A stretch of 28,349 nucleotides of DNA from CAYRPN01 sp964426135. Its GTDB lineage: Bacteria > Planctomycetota > Phycisphaerae > Phycisphaerales > Phycisphaeraceae. This document shows positions 1 to 7,436 of the stretch, in pieces; position 1 is the stretch's first letter; every line of letters begins with the position of its first letter. The DNA lies in assembly GCA_964426135.1 (NCBI GenBank), contig CAYRPN010000072.1, forward strand, positions 1 through 28,349. Direction: 5' to 3'. A program made the position numbers and the translations under genes. Below the pieces are notes generated by a model, which was not told the DNA's origin, searched no databases, and was given only the letters and a program-made list of their open reading frames with translations.

Positions 1-55
1 TTTCCTAATGAAAATTCTGGCGTCTGAATCCGGGAAGTTATTTCGATCCCGTTCC

Positions 56-141
56 GTAGGGTGCGTCAAGGCTCTGCGCGGACGCACCACAGAGGACGGA
101 GACGCAGCAAGGTGCGTCCGCGCGGACTTGACGCACCCTAC
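56..141. repeat. Palindromic interspersed repeat, copy A
   Basis: The left arm (56-88) begins GTAGGGTGCGTCAAGGCTC and the right arm (111-141) is nearly its reverse complement, ending GACTTGACGCACCCTAC. A 22-base spacer separates them. The same arms occur as a perfect inverted repeat at 15388-15495 and as a single arm at 18860-18901, so this is a dispersed repeat family and not a local hairpin. It lies just upstream of the promoter of the ExbB-like gene. No coding sequence is supported between bases 1 and 281. Confidence 0.85.
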
Positions 142-166
142 CGCGAAACGACAGGAGTCGTCCCGC

Positions 167-195
167 TTGGTTACGCCGGACAATCGCTCTACAAT
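167..195 (+). promoter_or_regulatory. Sigma70-type promoter for the exbB-like operon
   Basis: TTGGTT (167-172), a 17-base spacer and TACAAT (190-195) match the sigma70 -35/-10 pattern well. The predicted transcript start near 202 would give a leader of about 80 bases before the chosen start codon at 282. The -10 is preceded by CTC, as in several other candidate promoters here. Seen in sequence; activity is inferred. Confidence 0.55.
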
Positions 196-281
196 GACGC
201 CTTGGATTCAACTCACGCCGGCACTGAGCGGTGCCGCGGTGCCATGGATGGTTTATGGAACGCAAAGATCAGGAGTCTCGC

Positions 282-1295
282 ATGGGGAGCGCTTGGGTTC
301 GACTGTCGAAACCTCGGACCGCGGGGATGCCGCGCATTCTTCTATGGATGCTTGCGGTGGCGTTGATCATGGGCCTGCTGCAGGACCACGCCTCGCGCCG
401 CGGCTCGGGCCAGGCGCACGCCCAGGCCTCGGAATCGAGCACCAGCGATGCCGCGATTCCCGCGCCGCCGATCATCACCCTCGCCCAGGCCAAGCCCGGC
501 GATCCCGCAGCCAAGCCCGCGCTCGTGCCCACACCTGCCCCAGCCCCCGCGCCCGCCCCGGCGCCAACACCCGCCCCCACGGCGGTCCCCGTTCGGCCCG
601 CTGATCCCGCCGCTTCCCCTGTCCCCGAAGGCGCCACGCTCCCCAGCCTGCAGTTCCTCTTCAACACCAGCCCGATCATCAACGGCGTGATCATCGCGCT
701 CTCCGTCGTCACGCTCCTGCTGTTCGTCTATTTCCTGCTGACGATCAACATCCGTGCCATGCTGCCCCCGCTGTTCCTCGATGAAGTGACGAAACTGGCG
801 ATCGCCCGGCGTTACGACGAGGCCGCCGATTTCTGCCGGTCGCAGCAGAGTCTGTTCGCCGCGAGCATTCTGCAGCGCGCGTTCGAGAACGTGGACAAGG
901 ATCCCTCGCACCTCTTGACGGTGATCGAGGCGGAGGGCAAGCGCCGCGCCGACCTGGTATGGACCCGCGTCAGCTACCTCATGGAAATGTCCAGCCTCGC
1001 GCCGATGCTCGGGCTGCTGGGCACCGTGCTGGGCATGCTCGAGGCATTCTTCGGGCTGAACGCTTCCCCGGCGGGCGGCGGCGTGGGGTCGAAGGTGCTG
1101 GCGTCCTCCATCGGCGGCGCCATGACCGCGACGTTCCTGGGCCTGACCGTGGCGGTGCTGGCGACGGTGTTTCACTCCATCATCAAATCGCGGGCCGTCG
1201 CCACGCTCGCCGAAGTCGAACTGATCGTCCACTCCATCGCCGACCACGTGCATCGACCGGATCGGCCCAGCGGCACTGCGGGAGGTGGCGCATGA
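282..1295 (+). CDS. MotA/TolQ/ExbB-family proton channel protein with Pro/Ala-rich periplasmic extension
   Basis: This is the inner-membrane proton-channel subunit of an ExbB/TolQ-type motor that uses proton-motive force to energise a partner across the envelope. The start at 282 is chosen because AGGAG (271-275) lies six bases upstream; in-frame starts at 231 (GTG) and 255 (ATG) are possible but lack such a site. The 337-residue product has a hydrophobic N-terminal segment (about residues 16-32, signal peptide or anchor), a low-complexity stretch of alternating Pro and Ala (about 80-115), a membrane helix near 131-155, and the MotA/TolQ/ExbB domain. That domain carries the hallmark APMLGLLGTVLGMLEAF near residue 240 and a final hydrophobic pair. 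The N-terminal extension is longer than in classical ExbB. It overlaps the exbD-like gene by 4 bases (ATGA), so the two are probably translationally coupled. Its partner is probably the vWA protein encoded downstream. Confidence 0.93.
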   Translation: MGSAWVRLSKPRTAGMPRILLWMLAVALIMGLLQDHASRRGSGQAHAQASESSTSDAAIPAPPIITLAQAKPGDPAAKPALVPTPAPAPAPAPAPTPAPTAVPVRPADPAASPVPEGATLPSLQFLFNTSPIINGVIIALSVVTLLLFVYFLLTINIRAMLPPLFLDEVTKLAIARRYDEAADFCRSQQSLFAASILQRAFENVDKDPSHLLTVIEAEGKRRADLVWTRVSYLMEMSSLAPMLGLLGTVLGMLEAFFGLNASPAGGGVGSKVLASSIGGAMTATFLGLTVAVLATVFHSIIKSRAVATLAEVELIVHSIADHVHRPDRPSGTAGGGA

Positions 1296-1714
1296 GTTTC
1301 GCATCCCGCGCATCGCAGGCCGGCATGGATACGGGCTGGCGCCCGCCCACCACCATGGTGGACATTCTGTTTCTGCTGCTGACGTTCTTCATCACCATCG
1401 CCGCCTTCCGTGAGGAAGAGCGCGAGATCGATGTGCGCCTGCAGGCGGCCTCCACCGCAGCCGCGCCGCGCTCGGCGGTGCCGATCTACATCACGATCAA
1501 CGACCGCAACGAAGTGTTCATCGGCCCGCGCAAGTACGAAATGGCGGACCTGCGCGGCGCCCTGCAATCGCTGGCCGCCAGTTCACCCAGCGATCCCGTG
1601 GTCATCCGCGGCGACAAGGCCGGCAGCCACGGCACCACCGTGGAAGTCCTCGATATCGCGTACTCGCTGGGCCTGACCAATGTGTCCCTGGCGACGATGA
1701 AGCTGGAGAAATGA
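1292..1714 (+). CDS. ExbD/TolR-family biopolymer transport protein
   Basis: This 140-residue protein is the second motor subunit: one membrane helix and a small periplasmic domain. GGAGGT at 1281-1286 lies five bases before the ATG, and the start overlaps the stop of the exbB-like gene. The helix near residues 20-40 contains the signature PPTTMVDILFLLLTFFI. Its Asp24 matches the protonatable aspartate of ExbD (Asp25 in E. coli). The periplasmic part includes PIYITINDRNEVFIG and a VVIRGDKAG segment, typical of the ExbD/TolR fold, and ends at a normal family length. It is surely in one operon with the upstream gene. Confidence 0.95.
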   Translation: MSFASRASQAGMDTGWRPPTTMVDILFLLLTFFITIAAFREEEREIDVRLQAASTAAAPRSAVPIYITINDRNEVFIGPRKYEMADLRGALQSLAASSPSDPVVIRGDKAGSHGTTVEVLDIAYSLGLTNVSLATMKLEK

Positions 1715-1762
1715 CTGTATTTCGCGACTTTGATCGTCATGGCAGGCCAACGCCGGAGGTTG

Positions 1763-1946
1763 ACCACCGAGACACCGAGGACACAGAGATCGGACAATGC
1801 AGAGAGAGGAGAGAGGAGTGAATGATCGTTGGTGGCACAGAAACATCGGCCGACGACCGTGCGCCAGTCGTGCAATGAATGGCTCTGGCTTGGCTCTGGC
1901 TTGGCTCTGACTTGTCTGTTCTCGGTGCTCTCGGTGTCTCGGTGGT
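1763..1946. repeat. Inverted repeat with 11-bp tandem repeats in the exbD-TPR gap
   Basis: The 260-base gap between the exbD-like gene and the TPR gene holds a repeat and no gene. The left arm ACCACCGAGACACCGAG (1763-1779) is matched by its exact reverse complement near 1930-1946. Between them are a purine-rich stretch sharing GAGAGAGGAGTGA (1809-1821) with 9529-9541, and three tandem copies of TGGCTCTGGCT (about 1880-1912, the last copy diverged). A reading frame runs through part of it, but the composition is repetitive and it is not taken as coding. Confidence 0.8.
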
Positions 1947-1974
1947 AAAACCGCATTGGAATCGGCGCTCGACC

Positions 1975-4476
1975 ATGCCCTTACGCCTGCCCACAATCTG
2001 CCTGCTCGCTGCCGCGTTCGTGCTGCTCCGTGGTGCATCATCGCTCGCCCAGGATTCCACCGCGGAGCAGCAGCAGTTCGTCTTCGCCTATCGCCTGCTC
2101 CAAAACGGCGACGCGAAGACCAGCGCCGAAGCCTTCGACAAATATCTCGACAACTTTCCCAAGGGCGAGAAACGCGGCGATGCGCTCTACTTCCGCGCTC
2201 TGCTCGCCTGGCAGGCGGGCAAGGCGGATCAGGCGACCAAACTGCTGACCGATGTGCCGGCGATGAAAGTGGTGCCCGAGCATCGCTTGCATTTCCTGCG
2301 CGGGCGCATCGACATCGAGCAGAACCGCTTCGACACGGCACTCAAGTCGCTGGAACCGATCAAGCTCGACGCGCTGGAGCCGGCGGAAAAGGCGGATCTC
2401 CTCTATCACCGCGGCCTGGCGTATCGCGGGGCGAAGAACTTCGCGGCGGCGGCGGACAGCTTCGCCGCCGCGGGGCAGATCGATTCGACGGTGAAGGACC
2501 GCTGCCTGCTGGAACTGGGCCGGGCCTTGGCGCTGACCGGCAAAAACGATGACGCGATCAAGGCGCTCCAGCAGTGCCTGGCGCTGGGCAACAAGGGCGC
2601 GACCGCCGAGGCGGCGCGGCTGGCGGGCGATCTTTCCTACAACGCGGGTCAGTACGAACAGGCGCTGAAGTTTTACAGCGAGGTGCTGACCAAGCATCAA
2701 ACCTCGCCGCACTTCGCCGGCGCGGTGCTGCAGACGCTCTGGGCCACGCTGTACAGCAAGCAATACGACGCGGTGATCACCACCTTCGATCAGTACAAGG
2801 CCAGGCTCGATCTGAAGGATCGCGCCACCGCGTGGTTCCTCGCCGGCCGGGCGAACCAGGAACTGGGCAAGCACAAGGACGCGATCACGCTCTTTGAAGC
2901 CGTGCTGTCCGCCAAGATCGGCGCGGAGATCGAAGAGCAGATTCTCTTCCGCATGGCGGACAGCCAGTTCGCGCTGGGCGACTACGACGCGATGGCCAGG
3001 AGCCTCGACCGTCTGTCGCGCGATTTTCCAACCAGCCGGTTCATTGCATCGGGCGATTACCTGCTTTCGCAGACCGATCTGAAGCGCGGCAAATCCTCCG
3101 AAGCCGCCGCCCGCATGACCGCGATCGTCGGCAAGGGCGAAACGCATCCTTACTACGCAGCCGCCCTGCTCGACCGAGCCGCGCTGTATGTCGCGGCGAA
3201 CCAGATCGAGCCTGCGGCGAAGGATTACGAAGCGTATCTCAAGCTCGCCGCGCAGCCGGAACGCAAGCTGCCGTACATCGTCGAGACGCAGGCGAAGATG
3301 ATGGATCTGTACTATCGCCTCAACCGTTTCACGGACGTGGCGGCTGTCGCCGACAAGCTGCTGGCGACGCCCAACATCGCGCCGCTGATTGAGCAGGAAG
3401 CGCTCTTCCGCAAAGCGCTGGTGCATATCCAGACGGACAAACTGATCGACGCGGCCAACAGCTTCAATCAGCTCACGGCGAAGTACCCCACCACGCCGTT
3501 CATCGGACAGGTGCGCTACTACCGCGGCTTGATCCTGATGGGGGAGAACAAGCTCGACGATGCGGCGAAGGAACTGCAGTCAGCCGTCGGCGATGTGAAT
3601 TTGCCCGGCGAACTGCGCGCCAACGCACTGCTGCTCGTCTCCATCCGCCAGCGCGAAAAGAACGAGGACGACGCAGCCGTGGCGACGCTCGCTGAACTGG
3701 AAAAGGTCGTGACGATCGACCGCATGCGCGATATCGATCTCCTGTACCTGGGCCGCTACCACATCCAGCGCGAGCCTCGGTCGGCGTTCAAGTATCTGTA
3801 CCCGCTGGTGGACGGCAAGCGGAAAGTTCCGCAGCAGCAGACCACCGAATCGCTCTACATCATCGGGCAGGGCCTGCGCGCGGTGGGCAAGCACGATCTG
3901 GCGATCCAGTCGTTCAAGGAGGTCGAAGCGCTGGGCCAGGGCTACGGACTGCTCGCCCGCCTGGAGATCGCCCGCACCCAGGCGGAAGCCGGCAAGCTTT
4001 CCGACGCGTTCGACACCTACCGCGGACTGATGATTTCCAGCGAATCGAAGATCGCCGCGACCGCCTTGCTCGAAAGCGCCCAGATTCAGCGGCAACTGGC
4101 GGCCAACCTCAAGCGCGCCGCAGATGAAGAAGGCGCCGCCAAGGCGAACAAGGAAGCGCACAGCCTGGCGCACCGGCTGACCGTGCTCTATTCCTTCCCC
4201 GAATTGTCACCGCTGCCGGAACTGGCGCACATCGAGCGCGCTGAACTGGCCGTGCTCATCGGCAAGCCTGATGACGCCGCCTCCTCGCTGAAGGAACTGA
4301 AGGAACGCTTCGCCAGTGGTCCCTATGCTCAATACGGCTCAGCCTTGCAGATGATCGACGCCAAGCAGAACAACGAAGCGGGCACCCTGCTGAGAAAACT
4401 GCGGCAGCAGAAGCTCGACGCGCGACTGGCGGCGAAAGTGGCCGCCAAGCTGCGCGAGTTGGAGGGCACGCCATGA
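1975..4476 (+). CDS. Secreted tetratricopeptide-repeat (TPR) protein
   Basis: An 833-residue protein with an N-terminal signal peptide (hydrophobic ILLAAAFVLL-type core, likely cleavage after SSLA near residue 25), so it should be periplasmic. The rest is almost entirely helical repeats of the TPR type, for example near residues 30-65 (A..A...F..YL..FPKG), 330-400 and 480-530. These resemble the CpoB/YbgF/BamD class that scaffolds envelope complexes. The ATG at 1975 is chosen over an in-frame start at 1879 because the latter translates a DNA repeat and lacks a signal peptide at its N-terminus. No good ribosome binding site is visible. The stop overlaps the vWA gene start by 4 bases, tying it to that protein. 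No enzymatic motif is seen; it is likely a protein-protein scaffold of the ExbBD-vWA machine. Confidence 0.85.
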   Translation: MPLRLPTICLLAAAFVLLRGASSLAQDSTAEQQQFVFAYRLLQNGDAKTSAEAFDKYLDNFPKGEKRGDALYFRALLAWQAGKADQATKLLTDVPAMKVVPEHRLHFLRGRIDIEQNRFDTALKSLEPIKLDALEPAEKADLLYHRGLAYRGAKNFAAAADSFAAAGQIDSTVKDRCLLELGRALALTGKNDDAIKALQQCLALGNKGATAEAARLAGDLSYNAGQYEQALKFYSEVLTKHQTSPHFAGAVLQTLWATLYSKQYDAVITTFDQYKARLDLKDRATAWFLAGRANQELGKHKDAITLFEAVLSAKIGAEIEEQILFRMADSQFALGDYDAMARSLDRLSRDFPTSRFIASGDYLLSQTDLKRGKSSEAAARMTAIVGKGETHPYYAAALLDRAALYVAANQIEPAAKDYEAYLKLAAQPERKLPYIVETQAKMMDLYYRLNRFTDVAAVADKLLATPNIAPLIEQEALFRKALVHIQTDKLIDAANSFNQLTAKYPTTPFIGQVRYYRGLILMGENKLDDAAKELQSAVGDVNLPGELRANALLLVSIRQREKNEDDAAVATLAELEKVVTIDRMRDIDLLYLGRYHIQREPRSAFKYLYPLVDGKRKVPQQQTTESLYIIGQGLRAVGKHDLAIQSFKEVEALGQGYGLLARLEIARTQAEAGKLSDAFDTYRGLMISSESKIAATALLESAQIQRQLAANLKRAADEEGAAKANKEAHSLAHRLTVLYSFPELSPLPELAHIERAELAVLIGKPDDAASSLKELKERFASGPYAQYGSALQMIDAKQNNEAGTLLRKLRQQKLDARLAAKVAAKLRELEGTP

Positions 4477-7400
4477 GCAGCGACAACCGAAAACGCGGCG
4501 ACGGCCATGAGGATCCGCCCGAATCCGGCGAGCAAGGCGCGCTGGGCGGCGATCTGGATCGCTATGCCCGCGGCGCGGCAGGCGCAGCCGGCGCCAGCGA
4601 TGACGAACGCGGGGCGCTGGGCAGGGAACACGCTGATCTCTGGTTGGCGCGGCCGCACCGCGATGCCGACGATCGCACACTGCCCCCGGTGGAAGATTCC
4701 ACCTCGGCGTTTGCCGACAAAGTGCTCAACTCGCGCGGCGCTGAGCTTGCGGCGAGCGGGGAATCGGAAGTGGGAACCGGGAGTCGAGAATCGGGAATCG
4801 GAATGGCGGAACTCGGCGGCGCGAAGGAAGAGGTCGACGATGCGACGCCTCCGGTAGTGTCAGCTCCGCAGGTGTTGGCGGCACTCACCGTCGCTGCGCC
4901 GGCTGCTGCGGCGATGCCGGTGCCGGCAACAACACCAATGTCCTCAGCAACGCCCGTGGCGGCAGATCAATCTGCGATGACCGGGGCGACTGCGGCGGCA
5001 AGTCACTCTGCGATGACCGGGGCGCCGGTGGCGTCCAATCCGACCCCCTCTCCCCGCTCGGGGGGAGAGGGTTGGGGTGAGGGGGCAGATGTTCCTGTGC
5101 TGCCATCGCAGGCCGTGGCTTCCGCACACTCGACGTCTTCCCTCAACCGAATCCCCGCGAATCCTGTGACTTCGCCAGGCCAACCTCCCGCGCAACCGAC
5201 GCCTCCCCTGCACCAACCCCCGCACCGCACCCTCTCCCCCGCCAAACCGGCGGCGAAGGAGTCGAGCCGTCCGGATCATGCCTCCGCGGTCGCCGCGCAC
5301 GCTCCCGCGCCCGCGCACTCTCCCGCCGCCGATCGCCTGCTGCGCAGCCTCGGCCGCTCGGCGCCGCGCGCCCAAGCCGCCGCCGTCGCCGCGGCGCCGA
5401 CCTCGCTTGGCCGAACCTCCGATGCCGTCCGCGCCCTGCGCGGCGGTCCGGCCCGAGCCCGCAAGAATCTCGCGGTCTCTCACGGCCTGCTCATGGCGAT
5501 TGCCCTGGTCATGAGCTTGCTCGTGCACACCACCGTCGGCATCATGATCTCGCGCATGCCCGTCGGCCAGTTCGACGCCAGCCTCATCGAGAAACCGGAG
5601 CGCCAGTTCAAGGTCGCGCCGTTCAAGGATGACCCGATCTACCGCGATCCGGTGCTCACTTCCGACGAGCCGTTGCCGGAGCCTTCGAAAGATCCCGCGC
5701 TGGCCGACATCGGCAAGCTTCTGCTGCGGAGCGGTGCAGGCGGCGGCGATCCGGCGGCGCTCTCCGCAGCCGCGCTCAGCCAGGCGATCATCAAGAACAG
5801 CGGCGGAACAGGCACTTCGACCCAGGGCGCCGGCACCGGCTCCACCGCCGGCAGCGAGGGCTCCGCCGTCATCGCCAGCCGCGTCAAGCACGACGACGCC
5901 CAGCCCATTGAGGCCAGGCAGGCCATCGCCCCCACGACCACCACGGCTGTCGACCCGCTTCCCTCGGACGTCGCCACGCGGCTCGCCGGCGGCGCCAAGG
6001 TGGAACTGCCTCTGAACACCGGCAGCACGGGCACGCCCGGCGCCACCGCCACCGACCCGCGCCCCGCCGTCGAAGGCCCGACCTCCGGCAGCACCGCCAA
6101 GTCCCTCCTGAAAGGCTCCATCGCCAGCGCCGCCTTCAACGCCGGCCGCGAGAGCACCGGCGCCCCCGGCGCGCCCGGCACCGGCGGCACCGGCACGGGC
6201 GGCGCCGGCGGCCCCATCGCTGGCGGGCGCATCGCCGTCGCCGATGCCGCGCCCACCATCGATCGCCGCCTGCTCGACGGCCCCGCCGCCCCGCCCTCGC
6301 CGATCGAGATCGCCGCGCTGCCCATTCAGGACGCCGTCAAACTCGATGTGCCTGAGAAACTCGACGATGACTTCGACATCGCTGTCAGCCGGTTCCGCCC
6401 GGAAATCGGCGGCGGCCTGTTCCAGTCCGCCAAGCCTGATCGCTACAGCTATTTCCGCATCGATCTTTCCGCCCGGCGCTCGCTCAAGAAGCTCAAGACC
6501 ATCCCCAAGGACGTCGTCTTCCTCATCGACACCTCCGGCTCCGTCCCGCAGGAGTGGGTCAACAACATGGTCAGCGGCGTCAAAGACGCGCTCTCCAGCC
6601 TCAACGACGGCGATCGCTTCAACATCGTCTTCTTCGCTGAGAAGCCCTCTTTCTTCGATGTTCAGAAAATCCAGCCCGTCAACACCCTGAACATCGCCGC
6701 CGCCCAGCAGTTCCTCACGCAGGCCAAGAGCGGAGGAGACACGGACATCAACCGTGCGCTGGGCCGGCTGCTCGCCCGCGATCTGCTCACCGAGCGGGCT
6801 TACTACCTCATCTTCATTTCCGACGGCGTGCCCACCCGCGGCGTCATGGACAACCGCGAACTGATCAACACCATCACCCGCGACAATGACCTGGCGGCCG
6901 GCATCTATTGCGTCGGCGTCGGCTACCAGCAGAACCGGCAACTGCTCGACTATCTGGCGTACCGCAACAAAGGATATTCGCTTTACGCAAAAGAGCCTGG
7001 CGACGCGGCGACGCAGATTCGCGAGCTGGCCAGCCGCATCCGCTATCCGATCATCAAGGGCCTGAGCACGAACGTGATCGGCCTCGACGCCGGCGAAGTG
7101 TTTCCGCACAACCTGCCCAACATCCACCAGGGCGAAAAGCTCAGCATCTTCGGCCGGTACGAAACGCCGTCACAATTCACCATGCGCGTCAGCGGCCACA
7201 ACGGCGGCAAAGGACTCGACCTCACCTTCACCGGCAACCTCGCCACCGCCCCTGCCGGCGAAAAGGAAATCCCCGAACAATGGGGCTTCTGGAAACTCCA
7301 CCACCTCTACAGTGAAATCATCCGCAAAGGTGAAACGCCCGCGATCAAGGAACAGATCAGGGAACTGAAGGAGCGGTTCGACCTCAAAACGCTGTATTGA
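4473..7400 (+). CDS. TonB-like single-span membrane protein with C-terminal von Willebrand factor A domain
   Basis: A 975-residue protein starting at ATG 4473, with GGAGGG six bases upstream. Residues 1-330 are low-complexity (Ala, Pro, Ser, charged) and predicted cytoplasmic. One membrane helix (about 338-360) contains S348-L-L-V-H352, an S-x3-H pattern like TonB Ser16/His20. Residues about 365-640 are a Gly/Ala/Thr/Pro-rich linker. The vWA domain starts near 680 with a complete metal-ion-dependent adhesion site: D686-T-S-G-S690, T757 in GGDTDI and D784 in ISDGVPT. The C-terminal 130 residues (FPHNLPNIHQGEKLSIFGRY ... RFDLKTLY) resemble the region after vWA in inter-alpha-trypsin-inhibitor heavy-chain-like bacterial proteins, but there is no VIT domain before it. 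The operon context with ExbB/ExbD supports a motor-driven periplasmic adhesin or receptor role; that role is inference. Confidence 0.85.
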   Translation: MSSDNRKRGDGHEDPPESGEQGALGGDLDRYARGAAGAAGASDDERGALGREHADLWLARPHRDADDRTLPPVEDSTSAFADKVLNSRGAELAASGESEVGTGSRESGIGMAELGGAKEEVDDATPPVVSAPQVLAALTVAAPAAAAMPVPATTPMSSATPVAADQSAMTGATAAASHSAMTGAPVASNPTPSPRSGGEGWGEGADVPVLPSQAVASAHSTSSLNRIPANPVTSPGQPPAQPTPPLHQPPHRTLSPAKPAAKESSRPDHASAVAAHAPAPAHSPAADRLLRSLGRSAPRAQAAAVAAAPTSLGRTSDAVRALRGGPARARKNLAVSHGLLMAIALVMSLLVHTTVGIMISRMPVGQFDASLIEKPERQFKVAPFKDDPIYRDPVLTSDEPLPEPSKDPALADIGKLLLRSGAGGGDPAALSAAALSQAIIKNSGGTGTSTQGAGTGSTAGSEGSAVIASRVKHDDAQPIEARQAIAPTTTTAVDPLPSDVATRLAGGAKVELPLNTGSTGTPGATATDPRPAVEGPTSGSTAKSLLKGSIASAAFNAGRESTGAPGAPGTGGTGTGGAGGPIAGGRIAVADAAPTIDRRLLDGPAAPPSPIEIAALPIQDAVKLDVPEKLDDDFDIAVSRFRPEIGGGLFQSAKPDRYSYFRIDLSARRSLKKLKTIPKDVVFLIDTSGSVPQEWVNNMVSGVKDALSSLNDGDRFNIVFFAEKPSFFDVQKIQPVNTLNIAAAQQFLTQAKSGGDTDINRALGRLLARDLLTERAYYLIFISDGVPTRGVMDNRELINTITRDNDLAAGIYCVGVGYQQNRQLLDYLAYRNKGYSLYAKEPGDAATQIRELASRIRYPIIKGLSTNVIGLDAGEVFPHNLPNIHQGEKLSIFGRYETPSQFTMRVSGHNGGKGLDLTFTGNLATAPAGEKEIPEQWGFWKLHHLYSEIIRKGETPAIKEQIRELKERFDLKTLY
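4757..4805. repeat. In-frame GGGAATCGG-type repeat inside the vWA gene
   Basis: Iterated variants of GGGAATCGG / GGGAACCGG / GGGAGTCG occupy this stretch inside the cytoplasmic N-terminal part of the vWA protein and encode a Gly/Ser/Arg/Glu-rich segment (SGESEVGTGSRESGIG). The pattern looks like an intergenic repeat that has entered the coding frame. Confidence 0.6.
4971..5024. repeat. 36-bp-period direct repeat inside the vWA gene
   Basis: TCTGCGATGACCGGGGCG occurs at 4971-4988 and again at 5007-5024, a period of 36 bases, so the frame is kept. It encodes two copies of SAMTGA in the low-complexity cytoplasmic segment. Confidence 0.75.
5044..5085. repeat. CCCTCTCCCC/GGGGAGAGGG palindrome embedded in the vWA gene
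   Basis: CCCCCTCTCCCC, a short loop and GGGGGGAGAGGG, followed by TTGGGGTGAGGGGG, is the same module found in the composite elements at 17803-18000 and 20768-20962. Here it is read in frame as PTPSPRSGGEGWGEG (about residues 191-205). Confidence 0.8.
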
Positions 7401-7436
7401 AAGCTGACAACGTTCTGAAATTCCGCGCATAGAGTT

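Noticed and set aside
4757..5085. Possible frameshift or pseudogene in the vWA gene because of internal repeats
   Set aside because: The frame stays open for all 975 residues and the MIDAS, helix and linker are intact.
4944..7127. Minus-strand frame of 727 codons opposite the vWA gene
   Set aside because: Low-complexity Gly/Ala/Arg-rich translation with no domain, typical of antisense frames in GC-rich genes; the plus strand has clear vWA motifs and a ribosome binding site.
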